Below, piece after piece: positions 32,757-40,090 of a stretch of DNA of 52,438 nt (position 1 is its first letter; every line of letters begins with the position of its first letter). This DNA is from Kiritimatiellia bacterium (lineage in GTDB: Bacteria; Verrucomicrobiota; Kiritimatiellia; JAFGHX01): positions 1-52,438 of the forward strand of contig JAFGHX010000296.1 of assembly GCA_016929905.1 (NCBI GenBank), in the 5' to 3' direction. The notes under the pieces are model-generated. The model made no database searches. It saw nothing but the letters and a program-made list of their open reading frames with translations, and was not told the origin of the DNA. Made by a program: the position numbers and the translations under genes.

Positions 32757-32805
32757 GCATCCGGCATCCGGCGACCCGCATCCCGCATCCGGAATCCGGA
32801 AACCG
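32757..32805. repeat. Seven-unit heptamer array (GCATCCG) at the WYL stop codon
   Basis: Seven consecutive 7-bp units: GCATCCG, GCATCCG, GCGACCC, GCATCCC, GCATCCG, GAATCCG, GAAACCG. It ends two bases from the WYL stop codon at 32808. Confidence 0.85.
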
Positions 32806-32807
32806 GT

Positions 32808-33779
32808 CTACCGATACGCCGCGAGCGCCGCGCGCAGCGCGGCGGTGACCTCCTGCACCAGGATCTGCGGGGCGAGCACCTTCGCCCCGTCGCCCCAGCG
32901 CAGGACCCAGTCTTTGACTTCCTTGATATGGTTCGTGGTGAACGAGAGTACGATGCCGCCGTCCTTGTGCTCCCGGATGCGCTGGGACGGGTGCCAGGTC
33001 CGCTCCCGGATGTACGGCGCCACCCTGGCCGTGAACTGCACGCGCACATCGTGTTTCGTCTCTTGCCACACGATGCCGAACTGGTCCCCGAACATCTTCT
33101 CCCGGCTGTACTCCGGGGGCATGGCGAACTCCTGGCGTAGGATCCGTGCGGCGCTGATGCGCGAGAGGGCGAACGTTCGGATCGAACGGCGCAGATGGCA
33201 GAAGCTGCTCAAGTACCATTGTCCCTTGTAGTTCACCAGATGATACGGATCCACCTCCCGCTCCACCGGCGCGTGGCGCGCCGGCGACTTGTGCGTGATG
33301 GCCAGCCGCCGGCTCTCGCGCAGCGCGGTGGCGATCGTCTCCCAGATCGTCGGGTCGATCTCGGCGTGCGCTTCGTGGAAGAAGAAGATCCGCGTGTCGA
33401 TCCAGGCGGGCCGCGCGCCGCTCTTGTCGGGAACGGCGTCGCCGATCTTGTCGAACACGCTGGCCAGCTTGCTGTAGAGCGGCGTGTTCCGGAACGGCTG
33501 TATCGCCTTTTCCGCCACGTACACCGCGAGCAGGTCGCTCTCGCTCACGGGAATGGCCGGCAACCGGAAGTTGGGCTCGGTGTAGTAATAGCCGCGGTGC
33601 GCGTGGCTGTACTCGATCGGCGCGTCGAGCTGGTACTTCAGATAGTCGATGTCGCGCTGAAACGTTTTCGGGCTCACTTCCCACTCGGCGCCCAGGCTCT
33701 TGCAGTTCGGGTACCCGCCTGCCTTGAGCTTGCGATCGATGAACAGGAGTCGCGTGTACTGAGTCTTGAACTTGGTCAT
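32808..33779 (-). CDS. WYL-domain transcriptional regulator
   Basis: A 323-residue protein. The N-terminus is a winged helix-turn-helix (RLLFIDRKLKAGGYPNCKSL, GAEWEVSPKTFQRDIDYLKY, APIEYSHAHRGYYYTEPNF). The WYL domain begins around residue 140, with YHLVNYKGQWYLSSFCHLR near 190, followed by the WCX-type C-terminal part (VRVQFTARVAPYIRERTW, IVLSFTTNHIKEVKDWVLRW). WYL proteins sense nucleic acids or nucleotides and often control repair or defence genes. The SNF2 gene begins 230 bp downstream on the same strand, so it is the natural candidate target. GGAGG lies 8 bases before ATG 33779. Confidence 0.9.
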   Translation of the reverse strand: MTKFKTQYTRLLFIDRKLKAGGYPNCKSLGAEWEVSPKTFQRDIDYLKYQLDAPIEYSHAHRGYYYTEPNFRLPAIPVSESDLLAVYVAEKAIQPFRNTPLYSKLASVFDKIGDAVPDKSGARPAWIDTRIFFFHEAHAEIDPTIWETIATALRESRRLAITHKSPARHAPVEREVDPYHLVNYKGQWYLSSFCHLRRSIRTFALSRISAARILRQEFAMPPEYSREKMFGDQFGIVWQETKHDVRVQFTARVAPYIRERTWHPSQRIREHKDGGIVLSFTTNHIKEVKDWVLRWGDGAKVLAPQILVQEVTAALRAALAAYR

Positions 33780-34187
33780 GACGGCCGCCTCCGACATGCC
33801 AACGTGACGCAACGCGGTTCGCGCCGGCACGAATGCGCGAAAGTTCGATTAAATACCAGAGCCAGTCGGACAAATGATGTCCGCGTGAAAAAATACCGGC
33901 CCGCCCGACCGGGGCGCAATGCCTCTATATAGGCACGCCGCGCGCGAGGTTGCATCCAAAAAGACGAGCGACGCGCCGAAATCTTTCACAGTTGCGCGCG
34001 GCGGCGTGGCATTGTCGGGCAAGAGCAGGCGCCGCGCGCGGGGCCGGCGCTGTGCAGACCGGCGCGGCACAGGCCGGCGCCAAGGCGGCGGCTTCCCCCA
34101 CATACAGGGGGTCGTCATACCACACGTGATGCCGGGCGCCCGGCGCACGGCGCGGCAATTCTCATTTGGGTGACGCTCCGGGGAAGA

Positions 34188-34312
34188 CCGTTCGTAGTCA
34201 AGCCCGTCAGGGCTGACCGCGTGGCCTTCTTGCGCCCGAGACGCCCCTTACGGGGCTTCCACCACAGGCGGATCTTCGACACTACAAACAAGCGCAACGC
34301 CAGAATGAGAGC
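34188..34312. repeat. Dispersed ~125-bp element, copy 2 (divergent promoter region)
   Basis: CCGTTCGTAGTCAAGCCCG, ACGCCCCTTACGGGGCTTCC, GATCTTCGACAC and CGCAACGCCAGAATGAGA occur in the same order and spacing as at 13206-13329. It lies between the divergent WYL and HEAT genes. The rest of 33780-34436 is GC-rich with short palindromes (for example GCCGGGCGCCCGGC near 34132) and no visible gene. Confidence 0.75.
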
Positions 34313-34436
34313 TGCTGCGCCCGGCGCGGCGGCGGTTGCCGCCGGCCGCGCGTTCTGCTAGACTGTCTCCTTCGCGAACGGGATCGGGGAACCCCGCCGC
34401 GGGTCGGTGTTCACAACCTTTTCCGGAGTCTTGTGC

Positions 34437-36146
34437 ATGGACCAGAAACTGAAGAAGATAGCGGCTCTGCTCCAGAGCCCGGACAACATGCGCCGCAGTG
34501 CGGCGGCGATCGTGCTGGCGGAACTTGCGCCGAAGGATGCGGCCGTGGTGAAGGCGCTGGGCGCCGCGCTGGAGACGGCCAACCAGGCCCTGACGGCCTA
34601 TGTACTCGATGCGTTGGAGGCGATCAACTCGCAGGCGGCGCTGCCGCATGTGATTCCGCTGCTCGACGCGGAGGACATGGCCACGAAGATGCGGGCCGTG
34701 TCGATCGTAGCCCGGGCAGGTGCCGCGGTGATTCCCGAGGTGAAGGCGCGCCTGGAGCAGGCGCCGCGGCGGCAGAAGTTCGTGCTGATCGACGTGCTCG
34801 CCCGGATCCACGCGCGCGACGCGTTCCGGCTGCTGCTGGACCTGCTGTTCGACCGCGACTTCGAGCTGGTGCGGGCCGTGTGCGACGCGATCCGCCGCCA
34901 TATGGGCGAGGCCGGGCCCAAGGAGCGCGGCGCGCTGCACGCACAGGTAGTCGCGTTCATGAACTCGGCGCGCGTCAAGAAGCAGGAGCGGGTTCTGACC
35001 TCGTGCCTGCTGCTGCTTGGCCATATCGCCCGGCCCGAAGCGCGCGCGATCCTGCTCAAGCACACGGCGGCGAAGGCGTCGCCCTACGTGCGCCGGCATG
35101 CGCTGATCGGCCTGAAGAACCTCGAGTATACCGGCACCACCGCGAAAAGCGTCGCGACGCAGGTGCTCGGCTACCTCGAGGATTCCGATCCCGATATCGT
35201 CAGGAACGCGCTGGACGTGATCCGGCGGCTGCCCGCGACCGGGATCTCCGAACCCCAGTGGCGGAAGCTGCTCAAGAGCCAGAACGCGGGGGTGCGCGCC
35301 TTCGCCGCGCGCCAGCTCGCTGACGTCGACACGGCCGCCAACAACCGGTTGCTGCTCGATCTGCTGAAACACGAGGACACCGACGTGCAGGAGATCGCGG
35401 CCCGCGCGCTCTCGGGGCACAAGAACGCCGTGCCGCTCCTGCTCGAGGGGCTGGACGCGGAGCCCGACGTGCAGGCCGTGTGGCGGCTCGTCAAGATCCT
35501 CAAGCCGCAGTCCGAGGCCGTCGACGCGAAGGCACGCAGGAAATTCGCCGCCTTCACGGCACGCGAGTTGCAGACCGGCAAGCCGAAAGCGGAAGCGCTG
35601 CTCTATTTCCTGCGCAACGTGGACCCGGCCGGCGCGGAAGCCCTCCTGCTGGAGACGGGCACGAAATGCATGCGCGCGAAGAAGTGGGCCCAGGCCGTGG
35701 AGTGCCTGCGCCGGCTGATCCATGCCGAAGGGTTCGACGACAAGACGCGCTACGCGCTCAGCGTCTGCAACCTGAAGCTGTCCCCAAAGGAGCTCACCCC
35801 GAACGTGCGGGCCGAAGACCACGCGCTGCGCGGGTTCCGGACGCTGCTGCATAGTCACGCCTTCAAGCTGCTCGATACGATCCAGAAAGACAAGACGCTC
35901 GACGCCGCCGACGTCTACTACGTCGCGTTCCACTTCGCGGAGGCGATCGGCGACGAGAAAGTGTTCGGCGAACAACTGCTCGAACACCTCGGCAAACGCT
36001 GGCCGAAGTCGAAGGAGGGCAAGGCGGCCAGGAGCAAGTTGAAGCTGGCCCGGCCGGCCGAAACGCGCAGCCCCGCGCGCAAGACGGCGCCCGCGAAGAA
36101 GGCGGCGGGCAAGAAGAAGACGGCGCGCAAGACCGGCGGGAAGTAG
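34437..36146 (+). CDS. HEAT-repeat protein with Lys/Ala-rich histone-like tail
   Basis: A 569-residue protein built from HEAT/ARM-type helical repeats (for example NMRRSAAAIVLAELAPKDAA, SPYVRRHALIGLKNLEYTG, NAGVRAFAARQLADVDTAAN). TPR-like helices follow after residue 400 (KCMRAKKWAQAVECLRRLIH). The last 45 residues are a Lys/Ala/Pro tail (TAPAKKAAGKKKTARKTGGK) like histone H1 tails, which suggests nucleic-acid contact. No signal peptide is present, so it is cytoplasmic. Function unknown; it is likely a scaffold. ATG 34437 has CCGGAG 9 bases upstream. A conserved repeat follows the stop codon, then the GH9 gene. Confidence 0.78.
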   Translation: MDQKLKKIAALLQSPDNMRRSAAAIVLAELAPKDAAVVKALGAALETANQALTAYVLDALEAINSQAALPHVIPLLDAEDMATKMRAVSIVARAGAAVIPEVKARLEQAPRRQKFVLIDVLARIHARDAFRLLLDLLFDRDFELVRAVCDAIRRHMGEAGPKERGALHAQVVAFMNSARVKKQERVLTSCLLLLGHIARPEARAILLKHTAAKASPYVRRHALIGLKNLEYTGTTAKSVATQVLGYLEDSDPDIVRNALDVIRRLPATGISEPQWRKLLKSQNAGVRAFAARQLADVDTAANNRLLLDLLKHEDTDVQEIAARALSGHKNAVPLLLEGLDAEPDVQAVWRLVKILKPQSEAVDAKARRKFAAFTARELQTGKPKAEALLYFLRNVDPAGAEALLLETGTKCMRAKKWAQAVECLRRLIHAEGFDDKTRYALSVCNLKLSPKELTPNVRAEDHALRGFRTLLHSHAFKLLDTIQKDKTLDAADVYYVAFHFAEAIGDEKVFGEQLLEHLGKRWPKSKEGKAARSKLKLARPAETRSPARKTAPAKKAAGKKKTARKTGGK

Positions 36147-36193
36147 AAAAACCGTCCCGGCTCTTGCTCCTGGCGGCGCGCCTTGCCGCCGGG
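36144..36193 (+). repeat. Post-stop repeat shared with 28563-28612
   Basis: TAGAAAAACCGTCCCGGCTC, then TTGCTCCTGGCGGCG and TTGCCGCC, matches the DNA that follows the stop codon of the RHH gene. In both places the match starts in the stop codon itself. The first hairpin is decayed here, while the GGCGGC/GCCGCC one is kept. Confidence 0.55.
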
Positions 36194-36207
36194 AGCGGCC
36201 GCCGCCC

Positions 36208-36342
36208 GAATGGAAGACGGGAAGGATGGAAGGATGGAAGGGTGGAAGACACGGAAGAATGGAAGGATGGAAGGGTGGAAGGGTGGAAGGGGCACGGGGA
36301 AGCCCATCTTCCATCCTTCCAGTCTTCCATTCTTCCTGTCGG
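36208..36342. repeat. Inverted octamer arrays (GGAAGGAT type) forming the 5' end of the GH9 gene
   Basis: The left half repeats 8-bp units of the type AAGGATGG / AAGGGTGG about ten times (36208-36290). The right half carries the complement (ATCTTCC, ATCCTTCC, AGTCTTCC, ATTCTTCC; 36302-36335). The units supply GGAAGG purine stretches and in-frame ATG codons. Confidence 0.85.
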
Positions 36343-38378
36343 TCTTGTTGGTGTTGCTCCCCCCATCCCCGGCGGTCGCGGAGCTCACGCTCGAGCTGAC
36401 CCGCGCGCCGGGCGAGATGATCCTGTCCTGGCCGGCTCAGGACCGCGCGGTCGAATACCAGATTGAATGCGCGGCGACGCTCGCCGCCCTGACGCAGACG
36501 GTCGCCGTGGTCTCGAACCGGCACGGAGAAGGCGCACAGGCGGGCGACGTGCGGTTCTACCGCGTGCAGGCGCTGGTCGAGGACGCGCGCACCGTGTCGG
36601 ACCATATCCAGGTCGACCAGTTCGGGTACCTGCCCGAGGCGCGGAAGGTGGCGGTCGTCAGCAACCCGATCGTCGGGTTCAATGCCACCAACGCGTTCGC
36701 GCCCGGCCCGTGGTACGAAGTGCGGCGCGTCACCGACGGCGCCGGCGTCTACAGCAACCAGCCGGCGGCCTGGAACAGCGGGGCGACGCACTCGAATTCC
36801 GGCGACCAGGTCTGGTGGTTCGACTTCAGTTCCGTGACCGAGCCCGGGAACTACTATGTTTATGACGGCTCGAACGCGGTCTCCTCCCCTACGTTCCGGA
36901 TCGCCGACGACGTCTATCGGGAAGTGCTCAAGCAGGCGTTCCGCACGTTCTACTATCAGCGCGGCAACCTCGCCAAGCTCATGCCGTTCGCCGAGACGAA
37001 CTGGACCGACGCCGCGCCCAGCCACGTGGGCACCGAGCAGGATGCCGATTGCCGGCTCGTCTCGGACGGCTCGGCGGGCACGGCCCTGGATCTGACCGGG
37101 GGCTGGTTCGATGCCGGCGACTTCAACAAGTATGTGAACTTCGCCGACAAGGTCGTTCACGACCTGCTCGCGGCCTACGAGCAGAATCCCGGCGTCTGGT
37201 CCGATCACTGCCAGATCCCGGAATCCGGGAACGGCGTGCCCGACCTGCTCGACGAGATCCAGTATGAACTGGATTGGCTGCTCAAGATGCAGCGGCCGGA
37301 CGGTTCGGTGCTGCACAAGGTTTCGTCAACCAACTGGAGCGGCGGCAGCCCGCCGAGCACCGACACCATGACCCGCCGGTATGCGCCCGCTACGGCTTCG
37401 GCCACGATATCCGCTGCCGGCGCGTTCGCGCACGCGGCGGTCGTGTTCAAGGGGTGCACCAACGCGGCGCTGCAGGCGTACGGCGCCACGCTGGCGGCGG
37501 CCGCGACCAACGCGTGGAACTGGCTGGCGGCGAACCCGGGCCAGATCCCGTCGAGCTACGACAATGCCGGCTTCGTCAACGCCGCCGCCGAGGACTCGGC
37601 ATACGAACAGCAGGCCAACCGCACCGGTGCGGCGGCCTACCTGTTCGCGCTTACCGGCGATGCGAGCTTCCGCGCCTATTTCGACGAGCATTTCCGCGAC
37701 GTGCACCTGATGGAGTGGCACTACATCTACTCCTCCGAAGTGCCGTTCCAGGACGCACTGCTCTACTATACCGCCCTGCCCGGGGCGACGGCCTCGAACG
37801 TGACGGCGATCACCAACGCGTACAGCGACGCCGCGGGCGACATGCTCGCGCAGTACACGAACCAGGTCGACGCCTATCGCGCCTGGATCGACGCCTACTA
37901 CTGGGGCAGCAACACGGCCAAAGGCGACAACGGCAGCATGTTGTGGAGCGCGACGGTCTACGGCGTCGATGCGGGCAATACGGCCCTGTACCGGGAAGCG
38001 GCCGCGGGCTACGCGCACTACCTGCACGGCGTCAATCCGCTCGGCCTCGTCTACCTCTCCAACATGGGCCGGTACGGCGCGGAACGGTCCGTGCCCGAGT
38101 TCTATCATACGTGGTATGCCAACGGCACCGATTGGGATAACGCGGACACGTCGCTCTACGGGCCGGCGCCGGGCTTTCTGGTCGGCGGGCCCAACCCGGA
38201 CTTCGAGCCCGACCCGTCCTACAGCGGGCCGCCGCTCGAGCCGCCCCAGAACCAGCCTGCCCAGAAGTCGTACCGCTCGTGGAACACGGACTGGCCGGAA
38301 AACTCGTGGGAGATCACCGAGAACGCGATCTACTGCCAGAGCGCCTACGTCAAACTGCTCTCCAAACTGGCACGGTGA
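36267..38378 (+). CDS. Secreted GH9-family glycosidase (endoglucanase-like)
   Basis: About 703 residues. A signal peptide ends near SPAVAELT, a beta-rich Ig-like (CelD_N-type) domain covers roughly 40-210, and the rest is the GH9 alpha barrel. Catalytic features are present: GGWFDAGDFNKYVNF with the DAGD pair, GVNPLGLVYLSNMGRYG near the C-terminus and the acid/base region ENSWEITENAIYCQSAYVKL at the end. GH9 enzymes hydrolyse beta-1,4-glucans and related glycans. The start is unsettled: ATG 36210, 36234 and 36267 are all in frame inside the octamer array. I prefer 36267, preceded by GGAAGG. The hydrophobic core of the signal peptide (HPSSLPFFLSVLLVLLPP) is partly encoded by the complementary octamer half. 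Confidence 0.88.
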   Translation: MEGWKGGRGTGKPIFHPSSLPFFLSVLLVLLPPSPAVAELTLELTRAPGEMILSWPAQDRAVEYQIECAATLAALTQTVAVVSNRHGEGAQAGDVRFYRVQALVEDARTVSDHIQVDQFGYLPEARKVAVVSNPIVGFNATNAFAPGPWYEVRRVTDGAGVYSNQPAAWNSGATHSNSGDQVWWFDFSSVTEPGNYYVYDGSNAVSSPTFRIADDVYREVLKQAFRTFYYQRGNLAKLMPFAETNWTDAAPSHVGTEQDADCRLVSDGSAGTALDLTGGWFDAGDFNKYVNFADKVVHDLLAAYEQNPGVWSDHCQIPESGNGVPDLLDEIQYELDWLLKMQRPDGSVLHKVSSTNWSGGSPPSTDTMTRRYAPATASATISAAGAFAHAAVVFKGCTNAALQAYGATLAAAATNAWNWLAANPGQIPSSYDNAGFVNAAAEDSAYEQQANRTGAAAYLFALTGDASFRAYFDEHFRDVHLMEWHYIYSSEVPFQDALLYYTALPGATASNVTAITNAYSDAAGDMLAQYTNQVDAYRAWIDAYYWGSNTAKGDNGSMLWSATVYGVDAGNTALYREAAAGYAHYLHGVNPLGLVYLSNMGRYGAERSVPEFYHTWYANGTDWDNADTSLYGPAPGFLVGGPNPDFEPDPSYSGPPLEPPQNQPAQKSYRSWNTDWPENSWEITENAIYCQSAYVKLLSKLAR

Positions 38379-38506
38379 CGGTAGAAGCGGCGTCCCTGGC
38401 GCGCCATAGCCCGCAGGGCGAGGGCGGCTCGCCGCTTCCCCCGGGCCGAAGGCCCGGTGCCCTGCGCTGTGCGGGATGGGTTAGGCTGGCAGCCTGGCCG
38501 GAACGG

Positions 38507-38556
38507 GTAGGCCGGCCGTCCCGGCCGGCCAAGGCCAGGCGAGACGCCTGGCCTAC
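38507..38556. repeat. Paired palindromic units (TAGGCCGGCC / GGCCAGGCG)
   Basis: GTAGGCCGGCCGTCCCGGCC and GGCCAGGCGAGACGCCTGGC, CTAC are two adjacent palindromes; the second unit matches 29586-29610. Nearby GGCAGAC (38605) and GTCTGCC (38628) can pair. The region lies between the convergent GH9 and TPR genes. Confidence 0.55.
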
Positions 38557-38639
38557 TTCCCACTGACGTGGTGACACTCCCATTCAGGAGAATGGCCGCG
38601 AAAAGGCAGACAAAGAAGGGAGAATCAGTCTGCCCCAGA

Positions 38640-39824
38640 TCATTTTTCCTGAGCCCGTAGCGCGTCGAGCTTGCGGCTGACCGACTCGGCGTCGTTGGTG
38701 AGGACCAGGTGCCGGTAGTGCTGCACGGCCGCTTCGTACGCGCAGAAGGCGGCCTCCGGCCTGTTCTGCCGCGCGTACAGGTCGCCGAGATAGCGTTCCG
38801 TCTGGGCCAGCCGGAACACGGCGTTCGCCTCGCTCAGCAGGAACTTCGCCTGCCGCAGCGCCGACTCGGCCTTCCCGAGTTCGTTGCCCAGGAAGAACAC
38901 GCGGCCCAGCTCCATCTGCACGATGCCCGCCCCTTCCACCGACGCGGCGCGTGTGTAGTGCAGCAGCGCCCGGTCGAACTGGGCGACGGCCTCGTCGTAT
39001 TTGCCCGCCTCCTTCGCGAGCAGGCCCAGGTTGAACAGGCAGTTCGCCTGCCCGTGCGGATCGCCCGTCTGATCGTAAGCGCGGCAGGCCATTGCGTAGT
39101 GCTCGCGCGCCTTGGCGCGGTCGCCTTCCGCGCTGTACAGGTTGCCCAGCAGCTTGTGACAGTCCGCGGAGCCCTTCGCATTGCCCGCCGCCCCGAACGC
39201 GTCGACCAGCGGCGTCAGCAGCGCCTTGGCCCGGGCCGGATTACCCGTGCGGTGCAGGATCTCGGCGATGTGGTAGGACGTCTCGTTCTCCAGGCTCTTG
39301 TCGCCCGCGCGCCGGGCCACCTTGACCAGCGATTCGTAGGCCGCCAGGCTCTTGTCGAATGTCCCGTACCGATAGGTGACGTTGCCCAGGTGGCGCAGGC
39401 TGCCGATCAGCAGCCGGTCGGGTCCCTCTTCCCGGAAGATGGCCGAGGCCGCCTCGAGATGCGCCGTCGCGGTCGCCAACTCGTTCTTCGCGTCGGCGAG
39501 GTCGGCCAGCAGCAGCAGCGCCGTGCCTTCCGCTTTCCTGCGCTTGTGTTTGCGCGCAATCTCGAGCGCCACGGCGCCATACTGTTTCGCGAGCGCCATG
39601 TTGCGCTCACGGTGGCCGACCGCCAGCGCCAGGGCGTAGCCGACCGCTTCCTCCGCGGGCAGATCCTCCAGGTCCGCGCGCACTGCCGCCGGATCCATCG
39701 TCAACAGACGGCCCAGCAGGGTGGGGTCGGGCTTGAAATCACGGGCATCCATCAGCACCGGCGCCGCCGCATACAGCGTCGCGCCCACAAGCCAGCCGAG
39801 CAGGAAAGAGAGGCATCGGTTCAT
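38640..39824 (-). CDS. Secreted TPR-repeat protein
   Basis: A 394-residue protein with a signal peptide (MNRCLSFLLGWLVGATLYAA). About seven or eight tetratricopeptide repeats follow, for example GTFDKSLAAYESLVKVARRA, GDRAKAREHYAMACRAYDQT, GKYDEAVAQFDRALLHYTRA and NRPEAAFCAYEAAVQHYRHL. TPR arrays are protein-binding scaffolds. The signal peptide places it in the periplasm or on the surface. I cannot name a partner. It is divergent from the receiver-FNT gene with 266 bp between them. The start is ATG 39824, since the signal peptide begins there; no good ribosome site is visible, and the frame extends upstream to 40031 with Arg-rich noise. Confidence 0.78.
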   Translation of the reverse strand: MNRCLSFLLGWLVGATLYAAAPVLMDARDFKPDPTLLGRLLTMDPAAVRADLEDLPAEEAVGYALALAVGHRERNMALAKQYGAVALEIARKHKRRKAEGTALLLLADLADAKNELATATAHLEAASAIFREEGPDRLLIGSLRHLGNVTYRYGTFDKSLAAYESLVKVARRAGDKSLENETSYHIAEILHRTGNPARAKALLTPLVDAFGAAGNAKGSADCHKLLGNLYSAEGDRAKAREHYAMACRAYDQTGDPHGQANCLFNLGLLAKEAGKYDEAVAQFDRALLHYTRAASVEGAGIVQMELGRVFFLGNELGKAESALRQAKFLLSEANAVFRLAQTERYLGDLYARQNRPEAAFCAYEAAVQHYRHLVLTNDAESVSRKLDALRAQEK

Positions 39825-39930
39825 CGGGGTTGGCTGCAATCTACCATAATGCCGGCCGCGACGCCACCGGAAGTCGCACCGTTCCTGGCGTGCTTGAGAA
39901 CGCTCGTTCCTGGACGACGCCACTCGAATG

Positions 39931-39959
39931 TTGACACGGCGGATGGGTCTCGATACGTT
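39931..39959 (+). promoter_or_regulatory. Candidate sigma-70-type promoter for the receiver-FNT gene
   Basis: TTGACA (39931-39936) is a perfect -35 box. A 17-bp spacer and TACGTT (39954-39959) follow; the -10 match is weak. It would give a leader of about 125 bases. Confidence 0.35.
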
Positions 39960-40090
39960 GTTTCCCGTGGCGCGTTCCCTGCGCCGGTCGCGATGGAACC
40001 TGCGCCAGACAGTGCCGAGAATCGCACGCAACGGGATGTCGGTTGGAAATTTAGTGGGCGCGGGACGCGCCGCACGCTGGGAGAGAGATC

